From: Cryptomeria japonica | Lineage: Eukaryota; Streptophyta; Pinopsida; Cupressales; Cupressaceae | Assembly (NCBI RefSeq): GCF_030272615.1 | Contig: NC_081408.1 | Span: forward strand, 63,794,614 to 63,858,613 | Direction of reading: 5' to 3' | Length of the DNA stretch: 64,000 nt | Shown: piece after piece, positions 1 to 12,745 of the stretch | Numbering within the stretch: position 1 is the stretch's first letter | Layout of the letters: each line of letters opens with the position of its first letter | Notes under the pieces: model-generated | Seen by the model: the letters and a program-made list of their open reading frames with translations, nothing else | The model's database searches: none | What the model was told of the DNA's origin: nothing | Program-made: the position numbers and the translations under genes

Positions 1-124
1 GACAAGAATCATATGCTCAGGGGGAGCTCACACATTTTTGGTAACATTTTTGGACTTCACATTTTTGGATCATTTTTTTTTGAAATTTCTCATGAGTGTT
101 GCCATCAATGCCAAAGGGGGAGAT
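1..124 (+). mobile_element. 3' end of a Ty1-copia internal region with polypurine tract
   Basis: The last 124 bases before an LTR. They end in the purine run AAAGGGGGAGA (113-123), the expected polypurine tract for plus-strand priming directly before the 3' LTR. The preceding stretch GTTGCCATCAATGCC is repeated (inverted) beside the minus-strand LTR at 45361-45390, so both belong to one copia family. The coding part lies outside the window. The PPT/LTR boundary is clear; the Ty1-copia assignment is inferred from the related elements in this window. Confidence 0.75.
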
Positions 125-1076
125 TGTTGGCATATGCACACTCCAATGTGACATTGTATGTGATTGAATTTTTTTTCATTGATGGCAACCTTGCAATCTT
201 ATGGCACCTGCAAAGGCATTATACTAGCATCAGCAGATCACACTCTACACCAGCACTTAGGACGAGGTTTAACCGATAAGGCTAAAGCAACTGGTAAACT
301 ATAATAGAGTATAGTAGTCATGTGAACCGGAAAAGGAAGATCCAGCTAGATAGAAACAAAGAGTGAAGGAGAGAGGGGTGAGTACTAGAGAAGATTAGGC
401 AAGATAGAAGCAGGGTAGAAGAGGAATCACACAGACAAGACAATGCAACTAGTGAGTAGTCAAAAAGTCAGCAATCTAGCAAACTGACAGTGATTAAACT
501 AGTAGGAAGGAATTACAAAGAAAAAGAGAGCGTAGTGAAGATCAAAGGAAGTAAAGAGAGTCAAAGATTGACCGATAAGGGGTCAGAGTGAGTGAATAGT
601 GAACCGGTAGGAGAAGAAACAATGAGATAGAATAACCAGTGGAGTATTTTCATTGGAGGTGTTACAAAACTCATTTGTAACAAGTTGCTATCATTGTAAT
701 AAGTTGTTATTTCATTATATTTCGTTGATTTGGAGCTCGGTGTAGGAGTTGGTGCCTTAAATCAGCAGGGGTTGGTGCTCGTTGGGTTGGTGCCCTAATT
801 TTTTGTAATATGGGTGTTTCATTGTGAGGCTGGATTGGAACAATGGTCTCTAGTAGCTTTTCTCACCGAGGTTTTTCCCACATTGGGTTTTCCTTTTATA
901 ACTGGTGTTATGTGATGTGTCTTTGTGTACTTACATTTTGATCTCTTCTCTTATCTCACAGGTATATCCTCTTAATACCTAAATTACTAACCAGTACTTA
1001 AAGTTAGGTTTAAAAGGTTAAGATTTTTGGAAACCACTGATTCACCCTCCCTCTCAATGGCACCTTGTGTTCAACA
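125..1076 (+). mobile_element. 3' LTR of a Ty1-copia element (about 952 bp)
   Basis: Starts TGTTGGCATA directly after the polypurine tract and ends in ...TTCAACA, matching the TG...CA rule. Just before the end lies the CACTGATTCACCCTCC/CTCTCA pyrimidine block seen at the end of every copia LTR here (46801-46849, and inverted at 43510 and 44625). Bases about 730-840 (GTTGGTGCC..., GAGGCTGGATTGGA) resemble the inverted sequence near 30187-30270 in the long LTRs of the 29946-38240 element. The upstream LTR is outside the window, so insertion age cannot be estimated. The right edge is less certain than the left. Confidence 0.7.
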
Positions 1077-1600
1077 TTTTTTACATTATCAAAGAGTGGT
1101 ATATGTGCAAAAAAGAGATTTATCCTTCGGTGTTGAGATTGAGAAGAGATTGGTGTTGTGGGATAGACAACTGTGCTTAACCAAAATTGTAATCAGGCAT
1201 TTGGAGATGCTATTATTTTAGATGATTTAGTTTGGATTGTAGTCTAAATCTTGTTGTAAGTCAGTGAGACTTCCCTGAGGGTTGTAGCCTTTTGGGCCAT
1301 TATATTTGAGGAGTGAGCTCTAGGTAGTTTGCCTGAATCCCCGTGCATTACCCATTGTAATATTTTCACATACTACTGCAGAGTATCATCTTACTGTGGG
1401 TAGGTTCCAACCATTTTTTTTTCCCTTAATCGGGTTTTCCACATCAAAAATATTGGTGTTGTGTGTTGTGCTTTCAATTTTTCTTATCTATCTTATTACT
1501 GTAGTTTATCAGATCTATTTTTGTAGTTAAATTTGTTGAACCGGTGAAGACTAATTCACACCCCCCCCCTCTCAGTCCTCCTTCTTGGTTGCTGCTAACA
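1077..1600 (+). mobile_element. Older LTR remnant interrupted by the 125-1076 element
   Basis: Contains GAGTGAGCTCTAGGTAG, ACTACTGCAGAGTATCATC and GTGGGTAGGTTCC in the same order as the copia LTR at 46490-46600. It ends with a C-run, CTCTCAGTCCTCC and ...GCTAACA at 1600, an LTR 3' terminus. Only the right half of an LTR is present, which fits insertion of the neighbouring element into it. No PBS follows, so it is a solo or truncated LTR. The left junction at 1077 is inferred from the end of the intruding LTR. Confidence 0.6.
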
Positions 1601-4600
1601 AATATGACCTCGAAAAAACCTTTTAAACACTTTATTTCTTACAAAATATAATAAATATGCACCTAGAAAAGTGACATCTAAAATATAAAAGAATTATCCT
1701 ACCATTGTTATGCCAAAATGGTTCTTTAATACAACTTGTAATTAAATAAATTTCATAATATAATACTATAGTAGCAAATATAATAATAATAAATGATAAT
1801 AATATGCCACTCGAAGGGGGATACCTCCAATAGTGTTCAATAAAAAAAAATGCCCAACATGATATTAATAACTCTCCACTAGCTCTTAAATATACATAAT
1901 TATGTTATGGTTGTCACCATGGTTGACTTAAGACTTAAATAAAACTCCTAATACAACATAACTATTGTTGGAATTTTGCTATAATAATGTTTATATAACT
2001 TATTAAGATTTAAGGTGGCCACAAGTTGACTATTCCTAACCTAATGTGAACTATAGGGTTAGGAGCATTACAAAAATATATAATACAAGCATCTTGTATT
2101 CTTGTAAATAATCTAACTAGCCTATAATTTTGTTTTATATATGTTGGGTTGCAATCGATGGTAGTTAAAGTCTATTCTAGTAGTGAAAGCTCCATTATCT
2201 TGGAAAAGAACATGACATTTCATATATAAATAAAGTGAATTCATGTATAAATGTTTTAATATTATAATGTGATTGAGGATGGAATAGTGATACTAGAGGA
2301 GGTGGACACTACTAAATCTTGTAGATACTTTTAAAAAACTAGTTAACACTCAGTTATTCAAGTGGTGTAGTAAATATGTCTCTCATGGACCTTTTGGTAG
2401 ATAGTTGATAGTGTTTTATTCCATTGGATCTTGTAAGAGTTTTTATTAATGGGATAATGTTAGGATATGTTTATCAACCCTACATTCTGATGTTAAGAAC
2501 ATAATGATATAATTTGTAGAATATAGAATATAATTTATTTAATTTTACTATATAATGATGAAGGGTACTCCCCTTATAAATTCAAACACACAACAACAAT
2601 AGAGAAATAAATAGAAAAATGAGAGAGAGAAAACACTTGCTTCTTATTATCTCAATGAAATGAAATTGCAACATTCAAAAAATATCATGCAACACCCACA
2701 TGGGAATTCCCATTACAATGATCTGCAAGCCAATAATCTGTAAAGCAAGAATCACAATCTACACTATACGAACTATCTTCTATAAGCCTCGTTCATCTTT
2801 TTTATATAACATCTAAAACTTCTTCAAAATGTTCTGGAATTGTAAGTTTTCCCTTTTTGGTGCCAAGAGTCCATCGGTTCATTTTACCGCCCAAGTGGAA
2901 TTTTATTGAAACTTGAGTTCTAGTGGCACAACTTTAGAGAGCCATAAATTTTGACTCGGGCATCCAATTGGCTATTATAATATATTGTTGGAAAGCTCAC
3001 AAAGAGATCTACAACATTAAATAATCTAAGATCTATTTACTGGGGTTTTGAACTTTTGTGGGGGCCTCTAAGGTTTTAAATTTTGAGTTTTAAGCTTAAT
3101 TGGAGAAAATGCTCAAGACAAAAAACTTTGATATCTTTCAAACTATTTAGGATATTGAGGCAATGCCTTTGTCAATCATCTGATTTTTCAATTTTGCTCT
3201 TTTGGACCATTTTTTATGTCCATATGACAAAAAATGAGCAAAGCTCCTCAAAATGGCACATGACTATTTTGTTTTCTATTTTTAGCTTCTACACAATTTA
3301 GATAGTGCAACCAACCTAATGGGTCCCACAGAACAAAGGAGAAACAACAAAACAAAAGAAAATACAACATTTCTTTTTTCTCAGGTGATGTAACATTACT
3401 CCTACACCCTGTCCATGGTCCTGCATCATATAATTTAATTTTAGATCCAAAAAGATATATAAATAGGCCTTAACCATAAAAATATATTTACCCAATTTAA
3501 TCAAATAAAATTATTTATAATGACATGAAACTCTTTGAGACATCTAATTTTAAAAAATGTCAAAATCATCTCATATCAAAATTTATAAACTTTGAAAATT
3601 GTGTCGTACATAAAATGTTTCAGATCATTTATGATGCATAAGATGGATATAAGAAAGAGATATACATGTTAACCAAATTATGACATATGTTATGATATGC
3701 TATAATATAATTTTGGATGGAGATAGTGGAGCCAAAATAGAGTACTCAACTTAGTGAGTTGAATATGAAGAGATTATGATAGGTGTAAGGAGTATGCTAT
3801 TTTTAGCCTATGAAAACATATTTGGATTTGGGCGTTGGAACTTAATAATGGATTTAGAAATAATGAATTTATCTCTCAGTCCAATTTTTTGGTGCTTTTA
3901 TCTTATGGTTTGGTTTTTACCATTTTGTGGTTTCTTTTAGTGTTTCTCCTATTTACTGGGTTCTTGAGATGAATACTTTATAGATTAGTTTCATGAGTAT
4001 TATTATACTATTAGAAAATTTGTAAATATATATGTTACCATAATATCTAGTGAAAGCTTGAGCCTACATTTCTATTTTAATCCTCTATATATTTTTAATA
4101 ATATAATTTGTTTAAGATTTGAAGGATAGGACATCTTCATAATTGTTTTCCCATGGTTTATTCTTTGTTATGGTTGCTTCTTTATTTTTAATATGTTTTA
4201 AACTATATGTCTTTTCTATTTTCTCATATTTCTTCTTAGATTATTTATGGAATTTTAATTTAGTTTGTTTTCATCAGAATGATATTTCTTTTTGAACTAC
4301 ATTTTAGATGCTATCAAGTTCTAGATTAGTTAGTTTTATTGATTTTATATACTTTGAGTAGTATATTTTTTTGAAATATGTATATTGAGGAAAGTAAGAA
4401 TTGTTTTTATATTCTTAAAGAACAAGGTGTTAAAAAGAATGTAAATAAATACTATCATTTAGACAGAGAATATATTTCATAGCTAGACCATATTGATTTT
4501 GACTCGAGAATATTAAGTCAAGAATGAGATTTAGCTTCAAATTCTAAATGTATCTATTTGCATGTTTTTTATTATCCCAAAGAATATAATCTACCTAAAG

Positions 4601-6794
4601 TAAATCCCTAAGAATACATTTGTTATTCCACCATGTTAAACCTTTATTAAAAGGTTTGGACATGGTTCTAACTATAGATCAATACCTTTCAAATATGGAG
4701 GTTAATGTGTCCAATAAATATAAAGTGCATACGTATATATGTAACTTCATTTAAATTATAAGGGTAGTTTTCTTTTGAATATGGCTTATAGGAACTAGAT
4801 ACTAAATAATCATAATAGGTTCTTCTAGTTCTCATCTAGCATAGGTAAAGTGATGATAAAGTGTGGTAATTTCTATAGGTAGCTTAAATTGATTTACAAT
4901 ATATTTTTCAAGTTGCTTTAGTTTGTAATTTATCCTATTGGTAAGCTAACATACAAGTCATATAGGTGGCATCTTCATGCTGAACTTTTGTTCTCCTTAA
5001 GACATCTTTGTATATTTGGACATGCTCTTCTACAATTATAATTTCATGATGTTATTAATTCAGTAATTTTTACATGAAGGTTCATCAAGGATTATTATGT
5101 TGAATGGAATTTGTCCCAACCACCTTGGAGACTTGTGAGCAACAATTACTAGTTCAATTAATGGATCTAGTTAAGTATTTTTATGTATATCAACATGTTG
5201 ATAAATTTTGGTAAATGAATTGAAAATTCCTTTTATTTGGTCCATGGTTACGATAGCGAATAACTTTAGTGGATCTAAAGAATCGCCAATATTTTTGGGA
5301 CCTAATATTGATAGAATATATTTTGTTCTAGGATTTTTTTTATTGACTCTAGTTTTATGATATTTGAAAAGGCATAGAATTTCAAACTTCCCCTCAAGTA
5401 ACTTGTATATATTGTAATTATTTTTTTATGCTGAAGTTTTATGGGCCCTCCCAATCTCATGATTCAACAATTTCTTACGTCATTTCAAAACTAGTTCAAT
5501 TTTTTATATTAGGTTAAATAGTTTCTTCACCAATATATGTCTAACATTTTATTATCTTTTTCACTAATTGGATACTAATACATTTGATCCCGGAGAATGG
5601 TGATGATTTATTCAGAGTATTTAGAACACGTAGGAATTAGGATAGATTTTTTACTTAACACACCAACTCATATATAATATCCTAGTTTGAGATTTCTTAT
5701 ATATCCCATTTGATCAAATATAATATAAATTAAGATATACTCTTGAATCATTTCAACACCATTGCCAAAGTAGTCCATTTTCAACATTGGGCTAGATGGG
5801 TTCTTCATTGATATATGTCTAGCATTTTCTTATTATCGGAATGTACTAGAGACTAATACATTAACTTTAGGGAGGAATGATAATGATACATAAAAGTTAC
5901 TTAAAACACACAAGATTTGTGAGAGATTGTTTTACCTTACACATCACCTCATATATAATATTCTAGTTTCAGACTCTATTTTATACCCCATCCAATTAAG
6001 TATAATCTTCTAAATTAAGATATACTATTGAGTCACCTTTGATGCTTATTGTATTAAAATATACTAAAAAATAGAATAATCTATACATAGACATCTTTGT
6101 AAACTATTATTAAACTTATTGAATAATAGGATTAATTTAACTTTATTCTCAGATAATATTATTTTTAATATATTTATTGAAATCAATTTTGAAACTTCTT
6201 TTTGGTAAGCGTTACTATAGGAGACAACTCCCTCCCTTTAAAATTAAAAAAAAAAATTAAAAACATTTTACATGATATTCTTCAACTTATCAATTAATTC
6301 ATAAGTCCTAAAGAGTTGTTGGGGTGAAAACAAATCCACAAATAAATAATTTTTTAATGTATATATCTAATAAATCTCATCAAATAATCTTCATAATATA
6401 TTTATGTTATAATTCCATAATGTAAAATTTAAAAAGAAATAAATGATCCTTTAACACATCGTAATATTGTACAAAGTACAATATTACAAGAAACAATTAA
6501 GATACTCCTCACTACAACATATTAGTCCTACATTTCATGCCTCTCTTTGATGGCCCGCAATCATGTTTCCTTAAAGGACTATAGGTACAGCTTTGTAGAG
6601 AGGCCAACCCCAGAATATCACTAAAAGTTCAGTAATATATAAGAATGAAAAACAATAATGACTACCAACGCGAAAGATGTCATTAATAAAAAGGACCGTT
6701 GCAATGCAAAGCTATGAATGAAACAAGAAAATAAATCTGATTTGTTTAGTTATCCCGTTTCACAATGGCTAACTGGGTGTCAAACAATCACAAC
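1601..6794. other. AT-rich intergenic sequence, no gene recognised
   Basis: About 5.2 kb of AT-rich sequence with only short, low-complexity open frames and no protein-domain signature on either strand. Apart from the tandem duplication at 5521-6055 I see no terminal repeats or RNA genes. Probably decayed repeats too old to recognise by eye. Confidence 0.6.
5521..6055. repeat. Diverged tandem duplication, period about 279 bp
   Basis: Two successive copies start at 5521 (TTCTTCACCAATATATGTCT) and about 5800 (TTCTTCATTGATATATGTCT). They share in order the GATACTAATACATT, CTCATATATAATAT and AATTAAGATATACT segments. Copies are clearly diverged and the second is shorter. Boundaries are approximate. 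Confidence 0.65.
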
Positions 6795-6810
6795 AAACAG
6801 TATTGGTCCC
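6795..6810 (+). repeat. LINE target-site duplication, left copy
   Basis: AAACAGTATTGGTCCC, identical over 16 bp to 12884-12899. It defines the 5' boundary of the plus-strand LINE and shows the element is not 5' truncated. Confidence 0.9.
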
Positions 6811-7245
6811 GAAAAATTTTAAAATTTGGTTTTGATTTTTTCTTTCGTCCCCTCCGCACCTCCTCATGAAAGATAGGGATGTTCGCTCGGATGCCCTAGC
6901 CGTTCTCCTTCTCGACTACTGCAGACGTTCTGGGTGGGGGAGTTCGGGTGTTCGCAGGGGGGAGAGTGGAGATAGGGGGGGGCTTGTATTCTTCGTTCCT
7001 TGGTTCGTGATTTGCTCGCTCTTTGTTTGGGGATTTCGGTGTTTGGAGAGGACTGTGGTATTGTGTGATGCTTTGCTGGGGTTTGTTTCTGGGTGCTGTC
7101 ATTTTGGGGAGTGAGCAGTTTTATGTGTGGGTTATAGGTGGTTTTGTGCATGGCGATGTAGTTGGTATCCATCAGTTTAGTGGTAGCTGGTGCTGAGGTG
7201 CTCCATGATGGTTCTTCTTAAGGTCTGCATGGCTCTTCTTCCGGT
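6811..7245 (+). other. LINE 5' UTR / presumptive internal promoter
   Basis: The element begins at 6811, directly after the TSD. The stretch 6850-7150 is markedly G/C-richer than the surrounding DNA and contains runs such as GGGTGGGGGAG and GATAGGGGGGGG. Opposing open frames here lack domain signatures. By analogy with plant L1 elements this is the 5' UTR with an internal promoter; promoter activity itself is inferred. Confidence 0.6.
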
Positions 7246-7293
7246 TTGCATGCGAAAAAAGCAAAGTCTTTTTATGAGGGTGAGGGTTCAGAA

Positions 7294-8532
7294 ATGAAGA
7301 AAGTTAATGGTTGCTTCCCTAGATGTCAAGATCGTTCGGTTCTGGTTATTTCTCTGGATTCAGTTATGGATGATGTCTCGTATTGGAGTTGTCACACTCT
7401 CATTTGCAAATTTCTTGGCATTCATATTCTTTTGTCGGCATTGGAAGTTTGGATAAGACGATCATGGCAGGTTGAGGGTGAGATGGATATTATGCTCGTT
7501 GTGATTAGCTACTTTATGGTCTCCTTTTCCAACCTTGCTGATCGAAATCAAGTATTTGAGGGAGGACCCTATTTCTATAATCATGTGGGGCTATTTATCA
7601 AACCCTGGCATATAGGTTTTAATTCTGCTAAGGAATTACCTTCTAAGGTTCTTGTTTGGGTTCGCCCGCCACAACTTCCATTGGAGTTTTGGAGGGATGA
7701 TATTCTACAGTGAATTGTGACTCTTCTTGGGAAGCCTATTGCGGTTTCTCAACAAACCCTTGATCGTAAGGTAATTTCTTATGCTCGTATTTGTGTGGAA
7801 ATTGACTATAACCCCTTGTCAGATTCTCGTTAAATCTATCTTGGCTCGTCTTCTTGGGTTCAACCCCTGGATCATGAGTTCTTGCCTTTCTGTTGTCGTG
7901 TTTGTCATGAATATGGACATGTTCAACAACAATGTCCTATGCTTAATAAAAATTCTCGTTCTAATAGGTCCTCTCCTTCTTCACTGCCTAAGGAGGCTGA
8001 AGCGAACATAGGAAAAACTCCAATGAGTGATACTGATTTGGGTAAGGATAAGGAAGGATTTGTTCCTGTTAAATCTTGGGATAGGAATCGTGGGCAAAAA
8101 AGATCTTTCAGAGATATGCAAACTGATGAGGGCCTCAATCGGTTTGAGGTATTGAATTCATTGGCCTTAGAGGAGGGAATTCCAGTGGATGTTGTTCTAA
8201 ATAAGGATTCAGGTTCTGACTCCCACATTTTATGGGATATTATTGTGGTGAATTATCCACATGTTGTTCAGGATCAAAATGTGACCATGGATGAGCCTTT
8301 GCAAGATGACATGGTTCTTGCAGATTTGGCTAAGGTAGTTTGTGACAAGAGTAAGGGTTCTTCTCACAGTCTCGACGTGCAACAACACCCTCTCAAGAAA
8401 GGTTCTTTTGCTCCTTCCTCTATTGTTGGGAGAAAGAAGGATCTTGAAAAGATTAAAATTACTGGAGATTTATTGGTGCAGTCTGGTTTGGTTAAGACCA
8501 TTGATGCTCACTTTTCTCCATCTCCTCCATGA
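7294..8532 (+). pseudogene. LINE ORF1 (DUF4283-like RNA-binding/zinc-knuckle protein), decayed
   Basis: First in-frame ATG is 7294, but the frame is open from about 7246, so the start is uncertain. The N-terminal half ends in WVRPPQLPLEFW, a motif typical of DUF4283 proteins of plant LINEs. It is followed by a CCHC zinc knuckle (C-x2-C-x4-H-x4-C pattern, CCRVCHEYGHVQQQC, about 7889-7935) and a polar, low-complexity C-terminus. In-frame stops occur at 7711 (TGA) and near 7830 (TAA). The encoded protein would bind element RNA in the RNP. The stop codon overlaps the ORF2 start. Confidence 0.85.
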
Positions 8533-11500
8533 TTGTTCTCTCCTGGAATGTAAGGGGGTTGAATAGCACCTCTCATCAAAAGGCTATTCATGATTTGATT
8601 GATGTTCATTCTATGGACATCTTCTCTATTCAGGAGACTAAGGTTTTTGTTGATGTCATGCTTCAGTATGCTTCTCGTATCTAGTATTTCGGTCAACGTC
8701 AATGCATTGGCTCTCACGGTAATTCTAGAGGTCTGGCTCTTTTTTGGGATCCTCGTAAGATTGCTCCACTTTGGTGGATTTTTAGTCATTCTTCTATCTC
8801 CATAGTTTCTTCTGCATTGGACTTTAGGGAGACTATTCTTATTACAAATGTTTATGCTCCAGCTGATATCCGAGGTAAAATCTAGATTTGAGCACATCTT
8901 AGGTTTGTCCACTCTTGTGCTCCTTATCTTCCTTGGATCTTAGGAGGTAATTTTAATTCTGTGTTGAGTATGGAGGAGAAGAGATAAGGAGGGTTGCCTA
9001 GATTGGGTTCTTCTTCTGATCTTTTTCAAGCTCAGGTGGATGTGCTTTCTTTAGTGGATGTTAAGCCTTCTAATGGGATTTTTACTTGGAATAATCAACA
9101 ATGTGGAGAGAAAGTGATTTCTGAATGGTTGGATAGGTTTCTTGTCTCCTATTTCTGGATGGGCGGCGGTTTGGTTACTATTTCTGAAATTCTAGACTGG
9201 AAAAGTTTTGATCACTAGCCTTTTAAATTTTCTGCTTCTTCTTTTGCTACTCCAAAGAATCCTTCTTTTAAATTTCAGCTTATGTGGCTTCGGGACTCTT
9301 CACTGCATGACTTAGTGGCTAAGTGGTGGAGAGAGGGAGGCACTGCTTTTGACACAACTATGTATTTCTTTGTCAAGAAACTTCAATATGTCAAATATCA
9401 CATTAAGAGTTGGAATCTATCATGCTTTGGTCATCTTACGTCCAGGAAGAGAAGTGCTTTGGAACATCTTGCTATGATTACTTGCTAGATATGGGATAAT
9501 GGTTTCTCGGATGCTCTTTGAAAAGTGGAATCCCAAGCTGTGCGCAATGTGGAGGAGTGGGAGCTTCATGTGGAGATTTTTTTGAAACAAAAGGCTCGGG
9601 TTGATTGGCTTCGGGAAGGGGATAGGAATTCTTCTTTTTTTCACCACTTTGTTTAGGCTTGGTGTAATTAGGGGTATATTTCCTCTAGATGGTTACCTTA
9701 GAAGGACTTCAAATTTCATCTCTATCAACTATGTCTCATGAGGCTTTTCATTACTACTTTGATCTTTTTACTGAAGATTCCCCTCCTGATGTGGACAAGG
9801 AGCATTTGATTCTCTCATGTATCCCCTCTTCGGTGACCAATGCTATGAATGCCTCTCTCATTCATCTGATTTAATTGCCTGAGTTAGAGGAAGTTGTGTT
9901 CGGAATGAACAAAGGTAAAGCTCCAGGCCCAGATGGTTTTCCTATTGAATTTTTTTAGGAGTTTTGGGATATTATAAATCTATATTTATTAGAGGTGGTT
10001 CAGGAATCTCTTCCTTGTAAGAAGATTCTCTGAGCTTTGAATTCTACTTTCTTGATTCTCATCCCCAAAAAGGATGGTGCTGATAAACTTAAATTTTTTT
10101 GCCTGATTGCTCTCTGTAATGTGGTATATAAGATTATCACTAAGTTGATTGCAGAGAGGCTCAAAACTTGTCTTCCTCTTGTGATCTTTGAGGAACAAGG
10201 GGTTTTTGTAGCTGGTAAACAAATTCTAGATGGGGTGGTGGTGGCTTCTGAGGTTATTCACTCTATGGCAACCTTAAAGGAACGATCTATGTTCATCATA
10301 TTGGATATGGCCAAAGCATATGACAGAGTTAAGTGGAGTTTTCTTCAGAAAATTCTTTTAGCCTTTGGTTTTAGCATAGAATGGGTGAATTGGACTATGA
10401 GTTGTGTTACTTCTTCATCTTTCTCAGTTATTGTGAATGGCGAACCTTCGAAGCCTTTTGGGGTTTCCTGTGGTATTTGCAGAGGGGATCCTCTTTCGCC
10501 TTTCCTGTTCATTATTATGGCTGAGGGTTTGTGTCATTTTCTTAAGTTTCGTGCTTCTTAGGGCCTTATTCATGGTTAGCAATGGGGCAATGGTTTGCCT
10601 CAGATCTCACATCTCCAATTTGTAGATGATACTGCTCTTATTGGTTTGGCTCGTATTAGGGAAGCTGAATCTTTTCATAAAGCCTTGGATATTTACCTTG
10701 TTGCTTTTGGTCAAAAAGTCAATAAGCATAAATCTTCCATCTTCTTGTTTAATACTCCTCAAGCCATTCAGAGGCGGATTGCTGATATTTTGTAGTTTTA
10801 GGTTGGGTCTCTTCCTTTTGTTTATTTGGGTATTCCTCTTACTATTGGAAGACACCCTAGGTCTTCTTGGCAGATTCTGCTTGACAAGTTGCGTCAGGAG
10901 GTTAATCATTGAACTCACCAGTGGCTATCTATTGCTGCCAGACTGACTCTTTTAAAATCTGTTATTCAAGCTTTGTCTATTTATAGATGTTTTGATCAAG
11001 TTGCTCCCATGTATTTCCTTAAGGAATTTGATACCCTCTCTCGGCAATTTGTTTGGAGTGGTACTTTGTCAACTACTAAATGGAGCCTTGATAAGTGGGA
11101 CACTGTGTGTAGGCCTCAGAATGAGGGTGGACTTGGTTTACATTTTGCTATTTTAAATGGGCAAGCTCTTGCTGCTAAGTTATATTGGCGTTGGTGCACT
11201 AGTCAGAATCAGCTTTGGGCTCGTATTCTCACCCATAAGTATCTTCCAAATGTTAATGTGTTTGATGTTTCTCACTTTCGTGTGGAGGGTCATGGTTCTA
11301 TGATATGGAATACTCTTAAGTTGGGGGCTCAGTTAGTTAAGAATGGGCTCTTTTGGATCTGTCATACAAAGTCTCAAGCTCTTTTTTGGCTAGATTCCTG
11401 GGATGGTCATCCTCCTATCCTTTCTACTCATCCTCATCTTCAGTCCCTTTCTGATATGTTTACTGCTGCTGGTTGGGATACTATTGATCATTATAAGATT

Positions 11501-12745
11501 TCTCATAATGGAGGGTTGGTGGCTCATTTTCATTGGAAGAATCATTTGGAATGGCCACTTGGAGGCTCTGAGAAAGATAGAAAAAAGCTGCCTCAAATTC
11601 TTGAGTCTCGTGAATGCACCACCTTGGCAGGGAATGATGTTTTGGCTTGGGCAATTAATGATTTGTCTGAAAAGTTTTCTATTTCTACTGCCTATGTTGA
11701 GTTGGTGCGAAAGACTTTTGGGGACATTTAGGTCCCTTGGTGGAAGCAAGTTTGGTATAAGATCTCTTGGCCAAAGTGTAATATTTTCATATGGCTAGTG
11801 GTCCACAACTGGTGCCTCACCTGGGATAATTTATGTAAGTGTGGTTTTTAGGGCCCTTCGATGTGTGTGTTGTGTTGTAATAGTGAAGAAAGTGTCTCTC
11901 ATCTCTTCTTTCAATGTTCCTATTCTAGACATATTTGACACTGTTGGTGGGAGCTATGGAACCAATCCTGTTGGCATGTCTCTTCTTTGGTTGAGTTTTT
12001 TGCTTGTTGGAGGACGACCTTGGCCAAAACCTCTTTTCTTCAAGTTGCTTGGTCTCTTGGCCCTTCTTTTATTATTTGGCATATATGGTTGGAGAGGAAT
12101 CATTGAATTTTTCAAGATGTGTTGCTAGGAACCCACCCCTTGTGGTGGAAAATTCTCCACTCTTTGGGAGAAACTATTTCTGCAAAATGTGATTTGTCTG
12201 TGACTGTGGATCCAAGTTATGTTAGTTACTACAACTGGTTCCATCTTCATCCTCCACAACACCATCTCATGAGAAATAGATGTCGACGCCCTCTTTGAAA
12301 GATAAATCAAGTGGGGAGGTGGTGTCCTCCTCAACTGTGCATTCTAAAAATTAACATGGACGGCTCTTCTTGGGGAAACCCTGGTCCTGCTGGTATTGAC
12401 AGCATTGGTAGAGATAGCTTGGGGACCGTTCAATTTCTCTTTTCTATTTATAAAGGTTGTCACACTAATAATTTGATGGAGGCTCTCACAATTTTATTTG
12501 TTGTGGAGCATCCTTGTGCTCTTGGCTGGAGTAGGCTCAATTGTGAATCTGATTCTCAGGTGGTGGTGAATTTGCTAACTTGATAGCATTCTACAGATGT
12601 TAGCTGGTAGTTGAGTTTGGTTGTTAACCAGATTCTTCATTTGTGTGATTCTTTGTTTTCTATTTCTTTCACGCATATCCCTAGGGAGTGGAATGGTGTT
12701 GTCGATTGTCTCACCAAATGGGCTTCTGAGCACATGCATAATTGA
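8529..12745 (+). pseudogene. LINE ORF2 polyprotein: endonuclease, RT, zf-RVT, RNase H; decayed
   Basis: Starts with the ATG of the ATGA junction. The N-terminus reads MIVLSWNVRGLN, the start of an APE-type endonuclease. Next come the linker motif WLREGDRNSSFFH (about 9600), KAPGPDGFPIEF (about 9913-9950), and RT motifs including LDMAKAYDRVKW (about 10300) and the catalytic FVDD (10619-10630). A zf-RVT Cys/His cluster follows (about 11866-11930), then a type-I RNase H-like domain from 12356 with all four acidic positions recognisable (MDGS, NNLMEAL, CESDSQ, VVDCLTKWAS). A frameshift lies between 9490 and 9690, and many stops (e.g. 9486, 10559, 10793, 11729) break the frame. It would nick DNA and prime reverse transcription at the target; this copy cannot. 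Confidence 0.9.

Noticed and set aside
6864-7172. Overlapping open frames on both strands (102 aa minus, 82 aa plus)
   Set aside because: They lie in the G-rich 5' UTR of the LINE; composition alone keeps frames open, and there is no domain signature.
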